A stretch of 64,000 nt of DNA from Mangifera indica. Lineage: Eukaryota; Streptophyta; Magnoliopsida; Sapindales; Anacardiaceae. The translations under genes and the position numbers were made by a program. Shown here in pieces: positions 12,764 through 24,626 of this stretch. The notes beneath the pieces are model-generated. The model saw only the letters and a list, made by a program, of their open reading frames with translations, was not told the DNA's origin and did no database searches. The DNA lies in contig NC_058139.1 in NCBI RefSeq assembly GCF_011075055.1, forward strand, positions 14,901,584 through 14,965,583, read 5' to 3'. Numbering within the stretch: the first letter of the stretch is position 1; every line of letters begins with the position of its first letter.

Positions 12764-13320
12764 TACTTGACGATTACTTCATACCATTTTACTCCATAAG
12801 AAAAACATCACTACGAAAGGCCATTCTAAACCACTTCATACTATTTTCCTCCTTAGGGACAAAATTGTAATCTACCTGAATGAAGGTTAGGATTGATTGG
12901 GCATAATTAAATAATCTTGATTAATTTAATATCTTATTAACATTATTTAAAACTATGTTCTTCTTGAGGAATCAATACCTAATGAAGATGTAGGAACCTG
13001 AGTTAATGGATTTGTATAAACATACATGTGTGCCCTTTCTGATAACATCTACTACATTCAACTTGATGTACTTCTTTCCCTTAAGATGGTCTCCTATTAT
13101 GTTCGAAAGGATGGTCAGAACCTCGACGTTCCATCTGTGGTGGATGAACTATACATATTTCTTCATGTTGCACCCATTCAAATGGATAGCCCAATGGTTC
13201 TACATTCTCCCTATAAACTCCTTTCGAATATTCAGTTGAGTAATACTTATTCACCTATGGATAACAATTTGAAAGGTTTTGAAATCTAGTAATTGTTGCA
13301 ACATGTGTACATGCTATTTG

Positions 13321-15632
13321 TTATAGTTGAAATTTCTTACAGCTGCACTTTTTTGTTGCAAGATTAACTTTAGCAACTGGTTTACTAAAACCATGCCCTT
13401 CATATCTATCAATAGTTATTGGTTTGATAATCATACTTGCTGATTTGCAGATATGACTAGCCAATTTTTCTTCAACCCACGGAGTCAGAAGATGAGTGCA
13501 TGTATCTACATAGTCGCACAAACAGTGAAATATTAATCATTTATGAATTCATACAAGCATCAAATTATCTACACTAAAAAATGATCGTATATGTCATATT
13601 GCAATGAGTATAAAACTATTTCTATAAAGTCGAACGTAGAAATTCAATGAGTATCACCATTCGCAACTTGTGTGCATGTCGTGCCAAAGCATTAAATAAC
13701 TCAACAATAGTTATTGTCCTGATATTATATTGGATGTCAGGGAAATGAACACAAGCCCACCGTCGATAGTCAATACCTTCCAAATAAGCTACTGCAGTAG
13801 GATTTTCAGTTTTAATCATCAGCAAAGCCTTTTGAAAATTTTCTATTCAATAAGCCTTTGCTGCTCTCTAGAATAATCCTTTTATCTGTTATGTTTGCTT
13901 GTACCAACTACGAATATTCCTCTTTATATGATGGTTACACCAACTGTGCTGTGTATTTAAAAACACTTTTCTAACACAACGAGTGATAGCATAGTATCTA
14001 TCTGAAATGATTACTAAATCTAGAAGGTTCCCAATACATCTATGTAAAGCTCGGAGGAATAAGGTCCAAGTTATCGTTTCATCCTTGTTCATTGCAATAA
14101 AAAGTGTACCCTAATATCAACTTTTCAAGAATACCTTATCAATACAAATAACAGGACAACAATGATTATAAAATGCTCTAACAAAGCATCCTAAAGCCAT
14201 AAAGACAATTTAAAACTGATTATCCATATCAATGTTGATTTGTATAATAGTGTCAAGATTTCATTGTTCAAGGTTATAACAAAATGTTGATAATAGTCTA
14301 AATGACTCTTCCGATGAACCTCTTATCTCATTCAATACCCAATTTTTTGCACGCCAAACTTGTGCATAAGAGATATCAATTCAATATCTATCTGTCATAT
14401 CTGTTATGATATCTTTTGGCCTATACACACGGTCACCGATAGTAAATAATGTCTGTAATATTTTTCCAAGTGTCATTTTACTTGTTTGCCTATGGTGAGG
14501 TCTTATGACATCGCGAGGACAAGTATGTGTTCCTAAATTTTGCAACATAAAAATATTGTTGTTACTTAACTTCACCCCTTCTACTTTCCATTTGCATTGT
14601 TCATGCACACACTTTATATCTCATCTCTTTTTATTTGAACTTGAAACCTTGAATTGATAACCATTTTCCAATGCATCTTTATATAATGTATCTATTAAAA
14701 CTTGTTTAGATGTAAATTGATCTTTCACTTTGAATCTGTCATTTGGTAGTGCAGCTGTGTGAATTTCAATTCCCTCTTTTTTCAACATCTCTATAAAGTT
14801 CTAGACCATTGAAAAATGGATTGGAACCGCGATGCATTGGAGCAATGTCAACTAAACTTTCATGCATTGTCCCTGATGGACCAATCCCTACATCATCAAT
14901 AACATCATCACCTACTTCAGCACCACCATCATCAATAACATCATCACCCATTTCAGCACCACCGGTATCACTACCACCATTATCATCATAACCATGATAT
15001 TCATCTTCTTCATGAAAATGAAAATCATTTATTGGTAAATCATCTATTTGATAACATCCTTTAGGTGTACCCCATATCAGTTCAGGGCCTCTTTCACCAT
15101 GTGCCCAATCTTGAGACGAAGGATTGCAACTAACATCATTCTTAATACCATCATGATCATAGTTTATATTAACCTTGTTACTTTTCGGTACATTTTCTGA
15201 TTATGTATATATGTTATCTATAAAGTGAACTTTAGTTGATGGATTTTAATGAACCCCTTGATGAATCTCTTGTTCTGATTCTGGATGTTATTGTTCATAA
15301 TTACCTTGGAATTCAATTTGTTGCATCACTTTAAGAAATAAGAGAGACCTTTTGCATGACGTAGATAGTTGCATCATCAGTTGAATATCATAATTATCTT
15401 TTAATAAATATGACAAATCTCTAAACTTCGTTAGATTTGGCATATAAATTTGTATCTCATTATAACTTTGGTTGATACCCAAACGAGAATATATTGTTTC
15501 TACAAATCCATCGTAATTTATTCTTCTATTAGCTGAAAATAATTTCTGAACTCCACTAATATATTTTAAATTATTACCACCTTCATTGTGCCATTGCCCA
15601 CCAAATCCAAGCATGAACATCACTCCTACCAT
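13321..15632 (-). pseudogene. MuDR/Mutator-type (MULE) transposase, decayed
   Basis: Read from 15632 down to 13321 the fragments come in the order of a plant MULE transposase. The N-terminal domain (15632-15290; begins MVGVMFMLGFGGQWHNEGG) comes first. An acidic linker follows with a twice-repeated GDDVIDD unit (about 14766-14951). Next is the zinc-finger-like 'C.WKV' region ending in the GTHTC motif (14608-14381), then the MULE catalytic region with TWTLFLRALH..DLVIISDR (about 14092-13950) and a C/H-rich WCNHHIKR stretch. Last is a SWIM-type zinc finger start (VNLATKKCSCKKFQL, about 13365-13321). Several in-frame stops and frameshifts break it, and the last part of the SWIM motif (CxH) is missing. 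It cannot encode an active transposase. The terminal inverted repeats of the parent element were not found. Confidence 0.85.
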
Positions 15633-15704
15633 TTTTTAATTAAAAGTGTTTTTATTCGATAAATAGTGAATTCAATATAAATCCATGCATGGATGTGCAC
15701 ACCT

Positions 15705-16412
15705 CACATAATTTCACACCCTTTTTCAAAAACAGGTAGCCCTTTCCACGTTTTCGCGTGCTTTTGAAACACACTCGCTTTTGAAAACACGCATACCCTT
15801 TTGTGGATTTTGGCATCCTTTCAACATTTTTGCACCCTTTCAGAAAAACGCATACCCTTTCAGAAATCACACCCTTTTGCTAATTTTCGCACCCTTTCAG
15901 AAAAACGCACACCCTTTCAAAACACACACACTTTTTCATACATTTTCTCACCCTTCAACTCATTTTTGCACCCTTTCAAAAAAACATACACCCTTTCAAA
16001 AAAACATGCACCCTTTCGAAAAAATATGCACTCTTTCAGAAAAGTGTGCACCTTTTCGCACCCTTTAAAAAAAAAGAGCATTCTTTTAGAAAAACATGCA
16101 CCCTTTCAAAAAAACACGCACCCTTTTAGAAAAACACCCACCCTTTAGAAAAAATGTGCATCCTTTCAGAAAGATGCACACCCTTTCAAAAAACATGCAC
16201 CCCTTCAAAAAAACATGCATCCTTTCGAAAAAACGTGCACCCTTTCAGAAAAACACACACCCCTTCAAAAAAATATGCACCTTTTTAGAAAAACGTGCAC
16301 CCTTTTGGAAATATGTGCATCCTTTCAAAAAAAATTCACTCATTCAAAAAAATGTGCATCCTTTCAAAAAAACGGGCACCTTTTGGAAAAATATGCACCC
16401 TTTCGCACCCGT
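15705..16412. repeat. minisatellite, about 21-bp unit, roughly 700 bp
   Basis: An imperfect tandem array of a unit like CATGCACCCTTTCAAAAAAA, with variants CGCACACCCTTTCAGAAAAA. It begins near 15705 with more diverged copies and is most regular at 15960-16400. The unit is close to 21 bp, so each plus-strand frame reads as a heptapeptide repeat (for example MHPFKKT, CTLSKKH, APFQKN), and open frames up to 120 codons appear in more than one plus frame. This is a by-product of the period and not evidence of a gene. The array lies directly upstream of the MULE transposase start (15632, minus), where the 5' subterminal region of that element would be. Confidence 0.9.
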
Positions 16413-17143
16413 GCACAACCCACACGTACTTTGTGTAGTTATATTCATCATTTTGTAAAAATACATAAATATCAACCGTTCCATTAGAAATTAATCTGTT
16501 TTAGGTATGTAAATTTTAATATTTACAGAAAAATTAATATAAAATTAATCTGTATACTCTCAAAATAAATTTTTCTATAAAAATTACTTTAAGTGCGAAG
16601 AGAAGAAATAGGATAATGGGTATTTTTTATATAAAAAATGTGATTTGCTTAAAAAGATAAAACTACTAAAATTTTACGGAATAAAGTTTATACAACTAAT
16701 TTATGCCTATTTTAATTAATTTTCGGGAAAATTTTTTTAATAGAACCAATTGCTTTGCTTTAAAGCACTAACAAAAATTGATCCACTGTGAAGACGAAGT
16801 GCTTTGGAGGACTGCCAGCGCGCTGGCTGACAAATACCAGAAAATTGAAGTCAACCGTGAAGATGAACAATGCATACGTTGGAGAATTTTGTTGGTGAAG
16901 ATGAAGCTATTCGTTATCACTTTTATTGAGGAGAGCATTTTATGATAATTTTTTAAAAATTAATAAAATCATATGATTAATTTATACTAATAATAACATA
17001 ATATTATTTAATTAAATTGTTTTAAATGAAGAATAATTTTTTATCATGAGTATATAAATTATTAGGGATGGTTCTCAACATAGATATACTGTTAAGATTT
17101 TCCTGTGGGTTTTTATTTTTTGCGGACATTTGATTTGAGTAAT
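16413..17143. other. intergenic, no gene seen
   Basis: AT-rich with no coding motif. It contains a perfect 14-bp GC-rich palindrome (GCCAGCGCGCTGGC, 16814-16827) in a small GC island around 16790-16870. Confidence 0.5.
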
Positions 17144-17597
17144 GTTTGATTACTAAAATAAAAAGATTATCTTGAAGATAGATTACTTAGAAGATTACTG
17201 AGTATAAATGATTACTATATTTGATAAAATTTGATAGGTATAAATAATTATTGTGTTTAGTTAAAGGTAATAAAAGATTACTAGTAAAATATTTTACTTA
17301 AATGTCCTTGAATATAATTATTTTTAAATATTTTTTATATTATTTATCATATTAATTAAAAATAAATTTATTTTTATCTCAAAAAATTAATAAATAATAA
17401 TTTTTCAATAATAAACTCAAGATTATCCCAGTAATCTTTAAATACTTAAGGTGAAAGTGATAATCAGATTACCACCTATATTACCTATCACATCAGTATT
17501 GATAATAGAAAATTACTATAATTTTTTATTATTAATAAATCAAATAAAAAAATAAAAAATAGATTATCAAGATAACCTTAAAAACTTTTAACCAAAC
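17144..17597. mobile_element. candidate MITE upstream of the cystatin gene
   Basis: A 454-bp, very AT-rich segment with imperfect inverted ends. The left end is GTTTGATTACTAAAATAAAA then GATTATCTTGA; the right end, reverse-complemented, is GTTTGGTTAAAAGTTTTTAA then GGTTATCTTGAT. The end wording (GTTTGGTTA) is common in plant MITEs. The target duplication is not clear, so the class is unresolved. Confidence 0.5.
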
Positions 17598-18036
17598 GCA
17601 ACCTTTTAAGTTTCTTAAAAGCTCTTGCAGTATAAAAATAAGTGAAGAGCTCCCAAAATACGCAGAGATTTTGTTTTTGTTTTTTTCTCTTTGTTATTTT
17701 TTTGTTTTTCTTAAATGGAATTAATTTGAGGTTTAGCAGCGTGCAAGATCCAGAGGCAGACGTCCAAGTGTCCAACTGCTATGTGTGCGTGTCGCCCTCT
17801 GACATTCTCACATACGAAACATCAATCACCAAAGCAGCACAACCCGAGACGATAAGAATTATCTCAACACCCATCTTCTCATTACAGATTTCTTTGTAAA
17901 AGCAACGAAATCTAAATCAAACTCTTTCTGTAATCTTTTGTCCATTTCCTTTCTGTTAAAGTTACGCGGCACGTCGATCGTCGATACCACCTTAATTTGC
18001 GTGTCCAAACACTCTCTACAGCCCCTGTTATAAAGC

Positions 18037-18044
18037 TATATAAT
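18037..18044 (+). promoter_or_regulatory. TATA-like box of the cystatin gene
   Basis: TATATAAT lies 39 bases before the ATG at 18076, with TTATAAAG just upstream (18028). If used, the 5' UTR would be only about 10 bases, so an upstream start in 17640-17990 (a less AT-rich stretch) is also possible. Confidence 0.4.
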
Positions 18045-18075
18045 CCCCAACATCTCTCCCTTCCAAGATATCAAA

Positions 18076-18438
18076 ATGGCGAAACCAAGAACTTTGATAT
18101 TCGTTGTGGTATTGCTGTTCATCATTGCATCTGTTAAGGCGTATGAGGGTTTTGTGGGCGGAAAAACAGAGGTGAAGAACGTGAAGTCGAACAAAGAGGT
18201 TCAAGATCTTGGGAGATTTTCTGTGGAGGAATTTAATCGACAAGGCATTAATGGTTTTGGAGATCTGGTGTTCTCAGAGGTGATCGAGGCTCAAAAGCAG
18301 GTGGTTTCTGGCTTCAAGTATTATCTGAAGATTGAGGCCACCACGCGTAAAGGGGACACAAAGGTATTTGATTCGGTTGTGGTCATAAAGCCGTGGCTTC
18401 ACTCCAAGGAGTTGTTAAACTTTGCCCCTTCTAAGTGA
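18076..18438 (+). CDS. Phytocystatin (cysteine proteinase inhibitor), secreted
   Basis: An intronless 120-aa protein. Cystatins are tight, reversible inhibitors of papain-like cysteine proteases and act in defence and in control of endogenous proteolysis. All family landmarks are present: a hydrophobic N-terminal signal peptide (LIFVVVLLFIIASVKA, cleavage expected near residue 22), the Gly-Gly at 28-29 of the inhibitory N-terminal trunk, the plant-specific LGRFSVEEFN helix (45-54), the first binding loop QVVSG (75-79), and the second loop Pro-Trp (106-107). Length is typical of a single-domain phytocystatin and there is no C-terminal legumain-inhibiting extension. The start is the first ATG, preceded by a TATA-like box. 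It resembles the 'cysteine proteinase inhibitor 5' type, but orthology was not tested. Confidence 0.95.
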   Translation: MAKPRTLIFVVVLLFIIASVKAYEGFVGGKTEVKNVKSNKEVQDLGRFSVEEFNRQGINGFGDLVFSEVIEAQKQVVSGFKYYLKIEATTRKGDTKVFDSVVVIKPWLHSKELLNFAPSK

Positions 18439-18889
18439 TTGATTCGATGCTGGGGGTTGTAGTTCGTGACGGTTAATTTATGCATGTAGGCATGGTTATG
18501 TAATATTCATGAATAATTTCTAAAATAATTAAGGCAACACTTAAGATTAATAATCAATGTTTTAAAATCGGCCGTTGCTTCACCTGCTCACAAATAATAA
18601 GAAAGGATGATTTATCTCTTTATAATATACCTTTAATAAATGACGTGAACAATATAACTAATGTATTATCGTAAATAATTAAAATATATATACATCAAGA
18701 AACAACGGGTCTCAAGGAACCCAAAAACATTCTAAACTCTTCCTGTCTCAAGGCAAGAAAAGTACCTTACAAGGCTAAAAGCACAAATAACACAGGTGGA
18801 ACAATATAAACATCTAAGCCAGTCCAGCAAGCTAGAAATATACAAAACAGTAATGACACCGATATGCAAAGCAAAAACTATTTCAGCTC
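18439..18889. other. 3' flank of the cystatin gene
   Basis: Probable 3' UTR to about 18530 (AATATTCATGAATAATTTC and AAAATAATTAAG could serve polyadenylation). The remainder shows no gene. Confidence 0.4.
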
Positions 18890-19680
18890 AACCAATATGC
18901 AGTCGATAGTTACAACAGTCTGGGATTTTCAGCAACATGCAGACCAACAGTCCGGGATGAAGTAATTTCTTGGCTTGAGCTGATGTAGACCAGATGCAGA
19001 ATGTTGAAAATACTGGGCAGTAGGGGAGTGATTAACCAGATTTTCCAGCGAGTGAGAAGCCTAACTCTGGAACAGTCCAGCACAACCCAGAATGTTGGCG
19101 TGCAGGAGTCAGAAGTGAAAGAAAGATTCGGATTATGGGGGCAAGAGTCTGCATAAAAAGGATGGCCTGTGTCTGCAAATTGGCATGGAGATTGGATCAG
19201 ATTTAGGGCTGCCTTGACAAAGGTCTGGCGAAGACTGGATGTAGAGGATCCTTGGTCTGTTTTCTGGGCATAGAATAAGTTCCAAAATCTGTGCATTCGC
19301 ATAATCAGAACCATAGCATCTGACTTCACAAACAAAGGAGAGGATCTGGAGACTCCTGAAGCAACATTAAATCAAAAGGACAGTAGCACTGTTCAGGAAG
19401 AAACTTGGCAGCAACCAGGAAGTCCAGGACGATGCAACTGTCTTGAAGAGTAGAATCCTTGTATATGCATCTGCTAGGAGAAGGAAGATTGTGGCACGAC
19501 ATCCAAAAAATATACCACCCCACAGCTTGGAATCTCCACTTGTTCAAGTTCATAAGCAAGCAAAAAATTCTGGGCTGACTCATTGTAGCTGTTAGAAACC
19601 AGGAGTAATTCTGAATTTTCCAGAAGGAAGCATCCTTATACAGGTAGGATAGTTGCAAGTAGGATAATTGTAAATGAACA
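18890..19680 (-). other. unassigned GC-richer block with two adjoining minus-strand open frames
   Basis: Base composition is visibly less AT-rich than both sides. On the minus strand, open frames 19658-19326 (110 codons) and 19335-18910 (141 codons) follow one another with a 10-base overlap in different frames. The peptides (containing FWVVLDCSRVRLLTRWKIWL and PQPRIFCLLMN-like stretches) match no family I know. Similar words recur on the plus strand (cagaatgttg, gaagtccaggac/ccagtccagcaa). It could be a retroposed or captured transcript, or the remains of an element. I assign no function. Confidence 0.4.
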
Positions 19681-22204
19681 GTATTTTATCTTTAATTAAA
19701 AATATCTAATTATATAATATATATTATATATATACTCAATTGTATATTAAAAAATATTTATAAATAATTTTATTGAAATAAATTTTATTAATTAATGTGG
19801 ATGTTATTTATTAAAATATTTTCAAATTTAACATTATAAAAGATCAACCGGGTTTTAAATATATTTATTTATATTGATAATATAAAATTCTTTTCACAAA
19901 AGACAATGCATAACGTTAAGTACACAAATAATTTTAATAAAGTACATATGATTCATCTTGATTCTAAATTTTATCTGCAAATCCTTCTATGTTTAGAACA
20001 AGTATGTATAAAAATTCCTATAGAATAATTTTTTTTTTTTGTATCACTCAAATAACAAGTTTATGTAAATCATACAAAATTCATTGAATTTAGCTTTACA
20101 CAGTTATTAGTAACGGTTAAGTCTACTTTCTTCTATAAAACATAAATTTCAATAGATTGTAAATACTTGGAAAAAAGCAAAAAAAAAAAAAATTCAAATA
20201 CAATAATCTCACACTAAGGGAATTAAACAATTCATACCCTATTGCATAGATAAAGCAATAAGAAAATCGTTTAAAAATTTTATTATTAATTAAATTAAGA
20301 TTTTGTTAGAAGCTCCAACTAATGTTCATCATCATCAATGTCATCATTTTACTTAACCTATCAAAATATATAAAGTTATAATTTGATATAAATTTAAAAT
20401 ACATGCAAACTTAAGAAATTATTACCTATAGACAAAATGACTCTTCAATATTTTTTGGATATTCTTTTTCAAACATAATTTATAACTCATCATAGTTAAA
20501 TTTTCCTTTCTTATCCTCCACAATCCAAAACTCATTTTTATCAATTGATTCATAATCTACATGACTATAAGACTTCTTGGAAAATGAATGCCTATACATT
20601 TAAAAAAAAAGTATTCTCATTAGTAAGTCTAATATATGTATATGTATGTATATATATATATTACATAAAACCAATTGACTTGTGTTAAGGTTTAATACAC
20701 TTGTATATAAGAACACTTTAAATTGTTGGCCCACTATTTGGCTTGTGTTATGATACCATATTGAAATATATTAAGTCTATAAGTGTTGAGATCAAAACTC
20801 GTATTACATAAAACCAACTGACTTATATTAAGGTTAATCCACTACACTAATATATAATTTACTTTACTCACTTTTATTAAATGTGAGACTCTTTTTTTTT
20901 TTTTAGTCTCCAACACTCTTGTTGCATATATAAGCTTGTTTTCTTCTCTACATATAATACCCAAGTTTTCTCTATTTTCACAACTAATCTTTTATTATCA
21001 TTTTTTGTGAAGTTCATTTTTTTCAGTGTAGCTTAAATCTACAATTTTTCCTCATGTTTGTTTATGTTCTTTGTTGTACAGGTTAACTTATTTGCTCAGA
21101 TCATGAGATGTTAATGCTAGGGGCTCAAGGGATTTAGCTTGTAAATTGAAGAAGAGTTTCAACAATCAAGTGAGGATACACGAAGTGTTTCAGATCTTAA
21201 GATAAGCTACTATCATATGGGATATGTTGAACTTAGTTAAACCATGTAAAAATCTATCGGGCTTTCTTTACTTTTCTACTATTACTTTGATTCGATTGAA
21301 TGTGTTGTTTAGTAATTTTTGTGAGGGACTAATTTTTAGCTCATTCTTAACTGAATGCACTCTTATTAGCTTACCAAACTCATTTGTCTCGCCTAGTTAT
21401 CACAAATATTTATAATCCTATCTTAAATATAATAAGTTTGAATGAGTTGCACATAGACAACAGTGGGTTGTGCCAACTCAAATCTGACATGATCCACCAT
21501 GCCCATGAGTTGGGTCGTGTCGCAGGCTAGCCCAAATTCCTTAGACATGTTCAGAGAGAGGTAAATATGATTGGCCTAACTTTGAAAAAGCCTTTTTTAG
21601 TTTACTAGCTTTTTCTTTTTTACAATTTTATCCATGTATGAATGAGCTTTAAAACCTTATTAGAAAGTAACACTCTGACTTATAGTTCTAAACGCGACGT
21701 AACAGTTCCAAAATTTCATCTAAAAACTTTCATTACTAACATCCATTTTCAAACCTATAATCACAAGGCAATAAACATAAAATAAAAATACATATTGCAA
21801 AAACAACATTTCATTTTCTATAATAACAATAGAAATTCACAAATAAAATTATAATAATTATATGTAATCATGAAGATATGAATTTGTTTACGGTCTTTAT
21901 AAGATAATAATAAAAAGTAGTTTAATTTTTCAAACTTTGGGGGGGGGGGTTTTGATTTGTTAGTCTTTAAACCTAAGGGGTAGAAATGTGATAAATTTTT
22001 AATTTTTTAAAATATTTTCATTAAATAACAATTTTGTCTCTAATAGTAATAATGAAATTTAATAAATTGGTGAGTATTTAGATTTTTAGTAATTAGCAGA
22101 TGGAAAGTTGGGTTTGTATCAAACCTTGGGTGGAAAATAGTATTTGGCCTTCTAGCCTTTAATCTCCACAACATTTATCTTAGACCCTTTAAAGTTTTTT
22201 TAAA
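19681..22204. other. AT-rich intergenic, no gene seen
   Basis: Only short meaningless open frames. It contains a diverged direct repeat (ATTACATAAAACCAA.TGACTT near 20659 and again near 20801), a homopolymer G run near 21941, and around 22100-22160 a stretch (AAACCTTGGGTGGAAAATAG then TATTTGGCC) similar to the terminal sequence of the MULE at 28875-29924. It may be one end of a further decayed MULE. Confidence 0.4.
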
Positions 22205-24010
22205 AGGAAATTAAAATAATTGACCATTTTACCCATTATTAAGCAAAAATGTTCATTTTTCCTATTTTTAAACAAAAATACCCACTTTTCAAACTATCAA
22301 GCAAAAATGTCTTAAATATTTTTAAAAATATCAAAACTACCCTTCACCATATCTATATAAACTTCTCATTTACTTACATTTCTAATATCATTCAAACACT
22401 TACTCTCACTCTCATTTTCACTCAATATCAATTACTGCAGGTTCGTTTAGAAAGAAAAAATTTATATTTCTAAATTCAAGTAAAAAAAATCAATTCATGA
22501 GAAAAAGATATTTATATGAATCTTAACTTAAAACTTAATTTTATTTGTTAAATTTAGTTCATATGTTATGTAAAGGGGGCATTTGAATATTTGATAATAA
22601 TTTAGAGGTTAAATGAAATATTAAAAAATATACAGGGCATTTTGATATTATACAATGTATGAAGGATTTAAATAAATAAAATATTATGAATAGATACATG
22701 TGGAAATACCCTAGAATGTCAACAATCAAAAAATTAAACTAAAATTTGAAAACTACACGTCTAAAGCCCTTAAAATAACAAATATTAAAAAATGGAACTG
22801 AAATTCGAAAACTACATATTGAAATACCCTAAAATGTTAAAAACTAAAAAATCGCTCGAAAATCTGAAAAGTACAAATCGAAATATCGTAGAATGACAAA
22901 AATTAAAAAACACCCTCAATTTCAAAAACTACACGTTGAAATAGCTTAGAACTAAAAAAAACAAAATATCAATCTGAAATTTAGAAATTACATAAGAAAA
23001 CGAGCCTAGAAATAACGAAAATAAAGTAACAGACCTAAAATTTGAAAACTGCATATTGAAGAACCCTAAAATAGGGAAAAAAGATTTAGAATTTGAAAAC
23101 TATATGTTAAAATAGCTTAATATGACAAAAATTAAAAAATTGATCTGAAATTTGATAATTACATTATAAAGCAAGCCTAAAAAAGCACAAAAATAAAGAA
23201 ACGAATCTCAAATTCAAAGAATATATGTCGAATAACCCTAAAACAAGAAAAACAAATATGAAATTTGAAAACTACGTGTCGAAAAATCCTAAGAGTGAAA
23301 AAATATCAATTTGCCCCTTATATATTTTCTACTCTCCATAGGTCTTATAGTTTTTTTTTTGCCTCCCGAGGGTTTCCCCTCTCTCCCTCGGGTCCTAATT
23401 GTTTCAAAAATTAAATTTCCCCCCATCACAAGTGATGTCATTCCAACCCATGGGAAATTTATTCACCCTGGGGAATCCCAGGGTTCCCCGGGTTGGATCT
23501 CTAGCTAAATCTAAAGCATTTTTTGATAAAAATCATCATTTTAGCCTCTAATTTTAACACAATTCAAATCTACATATCTTATAACACAATAGCCTTCAAA
23601 AAATTCAACCAAGAATCAAGACATTTTATGCATTGTTCAAAATCAAAACCCTAAACATTCAATGCTCAAAATCTTCATGAAATCACAATAATCCTAACAA
23701 TAAATTGATTTAAACAAGAGTAGAGATAATGTATTAACCTTCTTTGTCATTTTTGGTCACCAAAAAACATGAAAATTTTAATAAAAATCTAAAGAAAATG
23801 AACGAACGCAATGCCTATGGGAGACCCCTGATTTTTTAGTATTTCAACAGTGACCTAGGGGAAATTTGGGTAGAATTATGTCAAATTTTTTTGTTTATGT
23901 ATAAGGACATTTTAGTCATTGTAGCCAAAGAGGGCATTTTTGCTTAATTTTTAACTTTTTGGGAAATTTCCTTAAACCCCTATTGTTTTAGCTAATTACT
24001 TTAATTTCCC
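22205..24010. mobile_element. MULE-type non-autonomous element, 1.8 kb, perfect 9-bp TSD
   Basis: Terminal inverted repeats are AGGAAATTAAAATAATTGAC (left) and, reverse-complemented, GGGAAATTAAAGTAATTAGC (right). They are flanked by a perfect 9-bp duplication TTTTTTAAA (22196-22204 and 24011-24019), the hallmark length for Mutator-like elements. Second-layer similarity continues inside the ends (AAGCAAAAATG left, GCATTTTTGCTTAA right). The interior 22680-23290 is an array of diverged ~60-bp units containing CTGAAAAGTACAAATCGAAA and GAAAACTACACGTTGAAATA. The right part (23500-23760) shares sequence with 58780-58990 of the second family member (TTTTAACACAA.TCAAATCTACATA, ATTGTTCAAAATC.AAACC). 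No transposase is encoded; the open frame 23311-23508 is not recognisable. Confidence 0.85.
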
Positions 24011-24417
24011 TTTTTTAAATTATTATTATGTGTACTAATTTTGAGTGTACAAATGGTTTCACATTTATATGTGTAATCATATGATTGTGTGTTATTTTAT
24101 TATTAATTTAAAATCATGTAATTATATAATAACACAAATCAATATTAACTCATTTATGTATTCAAAGTAATAAAATAAAATTTAAATCTTTGTAGTAGTT
24201 TCAAGAGTCAAAAGTAAATTTAAATGAGCATACAACTCTTTTTATCTACTCAATTTGATGGGTCGATTTATAAGTTCAAATCCATATGTTTTTGGCCAAA
24301 CACCTGTAAAAGATAGGGAAGGTGGAGTATCAGATTACAAAACAGATGGGTGTGTGACCATATTATTAGGTATTACTTTATATTTAATTCAAAATTATTC
24401 AAATAACTACATAATAT

Positions 24418-24512
24418 AATTGATACCTACTATAAGAGTGCATACAATAATTCTTTGAATGTGTTAACATCATTATACGAAAAAGTACTTATTGTTAATA
24501 GAAGAATACCTT

Positions 24513-24570
<58 letters not shown>

Positions 24571-24626
24571 CTAAGCTCTACTTGGGAGAACTTCCAAATA
24601 ATATTTGTAGGATAGTCCAATAAATT
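24418..24626. repeat. left copy of a direct repeat flanking the copia solo LTR
   Basis: It contains AATTGATACCTACTATAAGA, GTGCATACAATAATTCTTTG, TTAACATCATTATAC, ACTTATTGTTAATAGAAG and AATATTTGTAGGATAGTC. The same blocks recur in order at 28347-28475, just after the LTR. The left copy is longer because of the (TA)n expansion. Confidence 0.8.
24513..24569. repeat. (TA)n microsatellite, about 28 units
   Basis: An uninterrupted alternating TA run inside the left direct-repeat copy. The right copy has no such expansion at the matching place. Confidence 0.95.

Larger units (their letters stand above)
8225..12990. other. intergenic; 3' flank of RIC then TE debris, no gene
   Basis: No coding region with a recognisable domain. 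8225-8460 is the probable 3' UTR of the RIC gene. Around 9190-9300 there is a TATATAAAGACTCATCTCTC element followed by a polyadenylation-like region, as in LTR U3/R regions. 9530-10290 is AT-rich with GGGTTA/AACCC-type blocks at both ends that suggest a decayed DNA transposon. 11100-11250 has a partly repeated GGGTAG..AAAATATCA block. Two short direct duplications lie at 12461-12551 and 12684-12763. Confidence 0.4.

Noticed and set aside
13006..13289. Two overlapping plus-strand frames (77 and 87 codons) as a gene
   Set aside because: No recognisable domain, overlapping frames, and position at the 3' edge of a decayed MULE transposase on the other strand.
15705..16412. CRISPR-like array
   Set aside because: The repeats are contiguous with no unique spacers, and the context is a plant genome.
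15781..16487. Four overlapping plus-strand open frames of 90-120 codons as possible repeat-protein genes
   Set aside because: They all read the same 21-bp minisatellite in different frames. The period is a multiple of three and the unit lacks stops, so the frames follow from the repeat; there is no promoter or splice structure.
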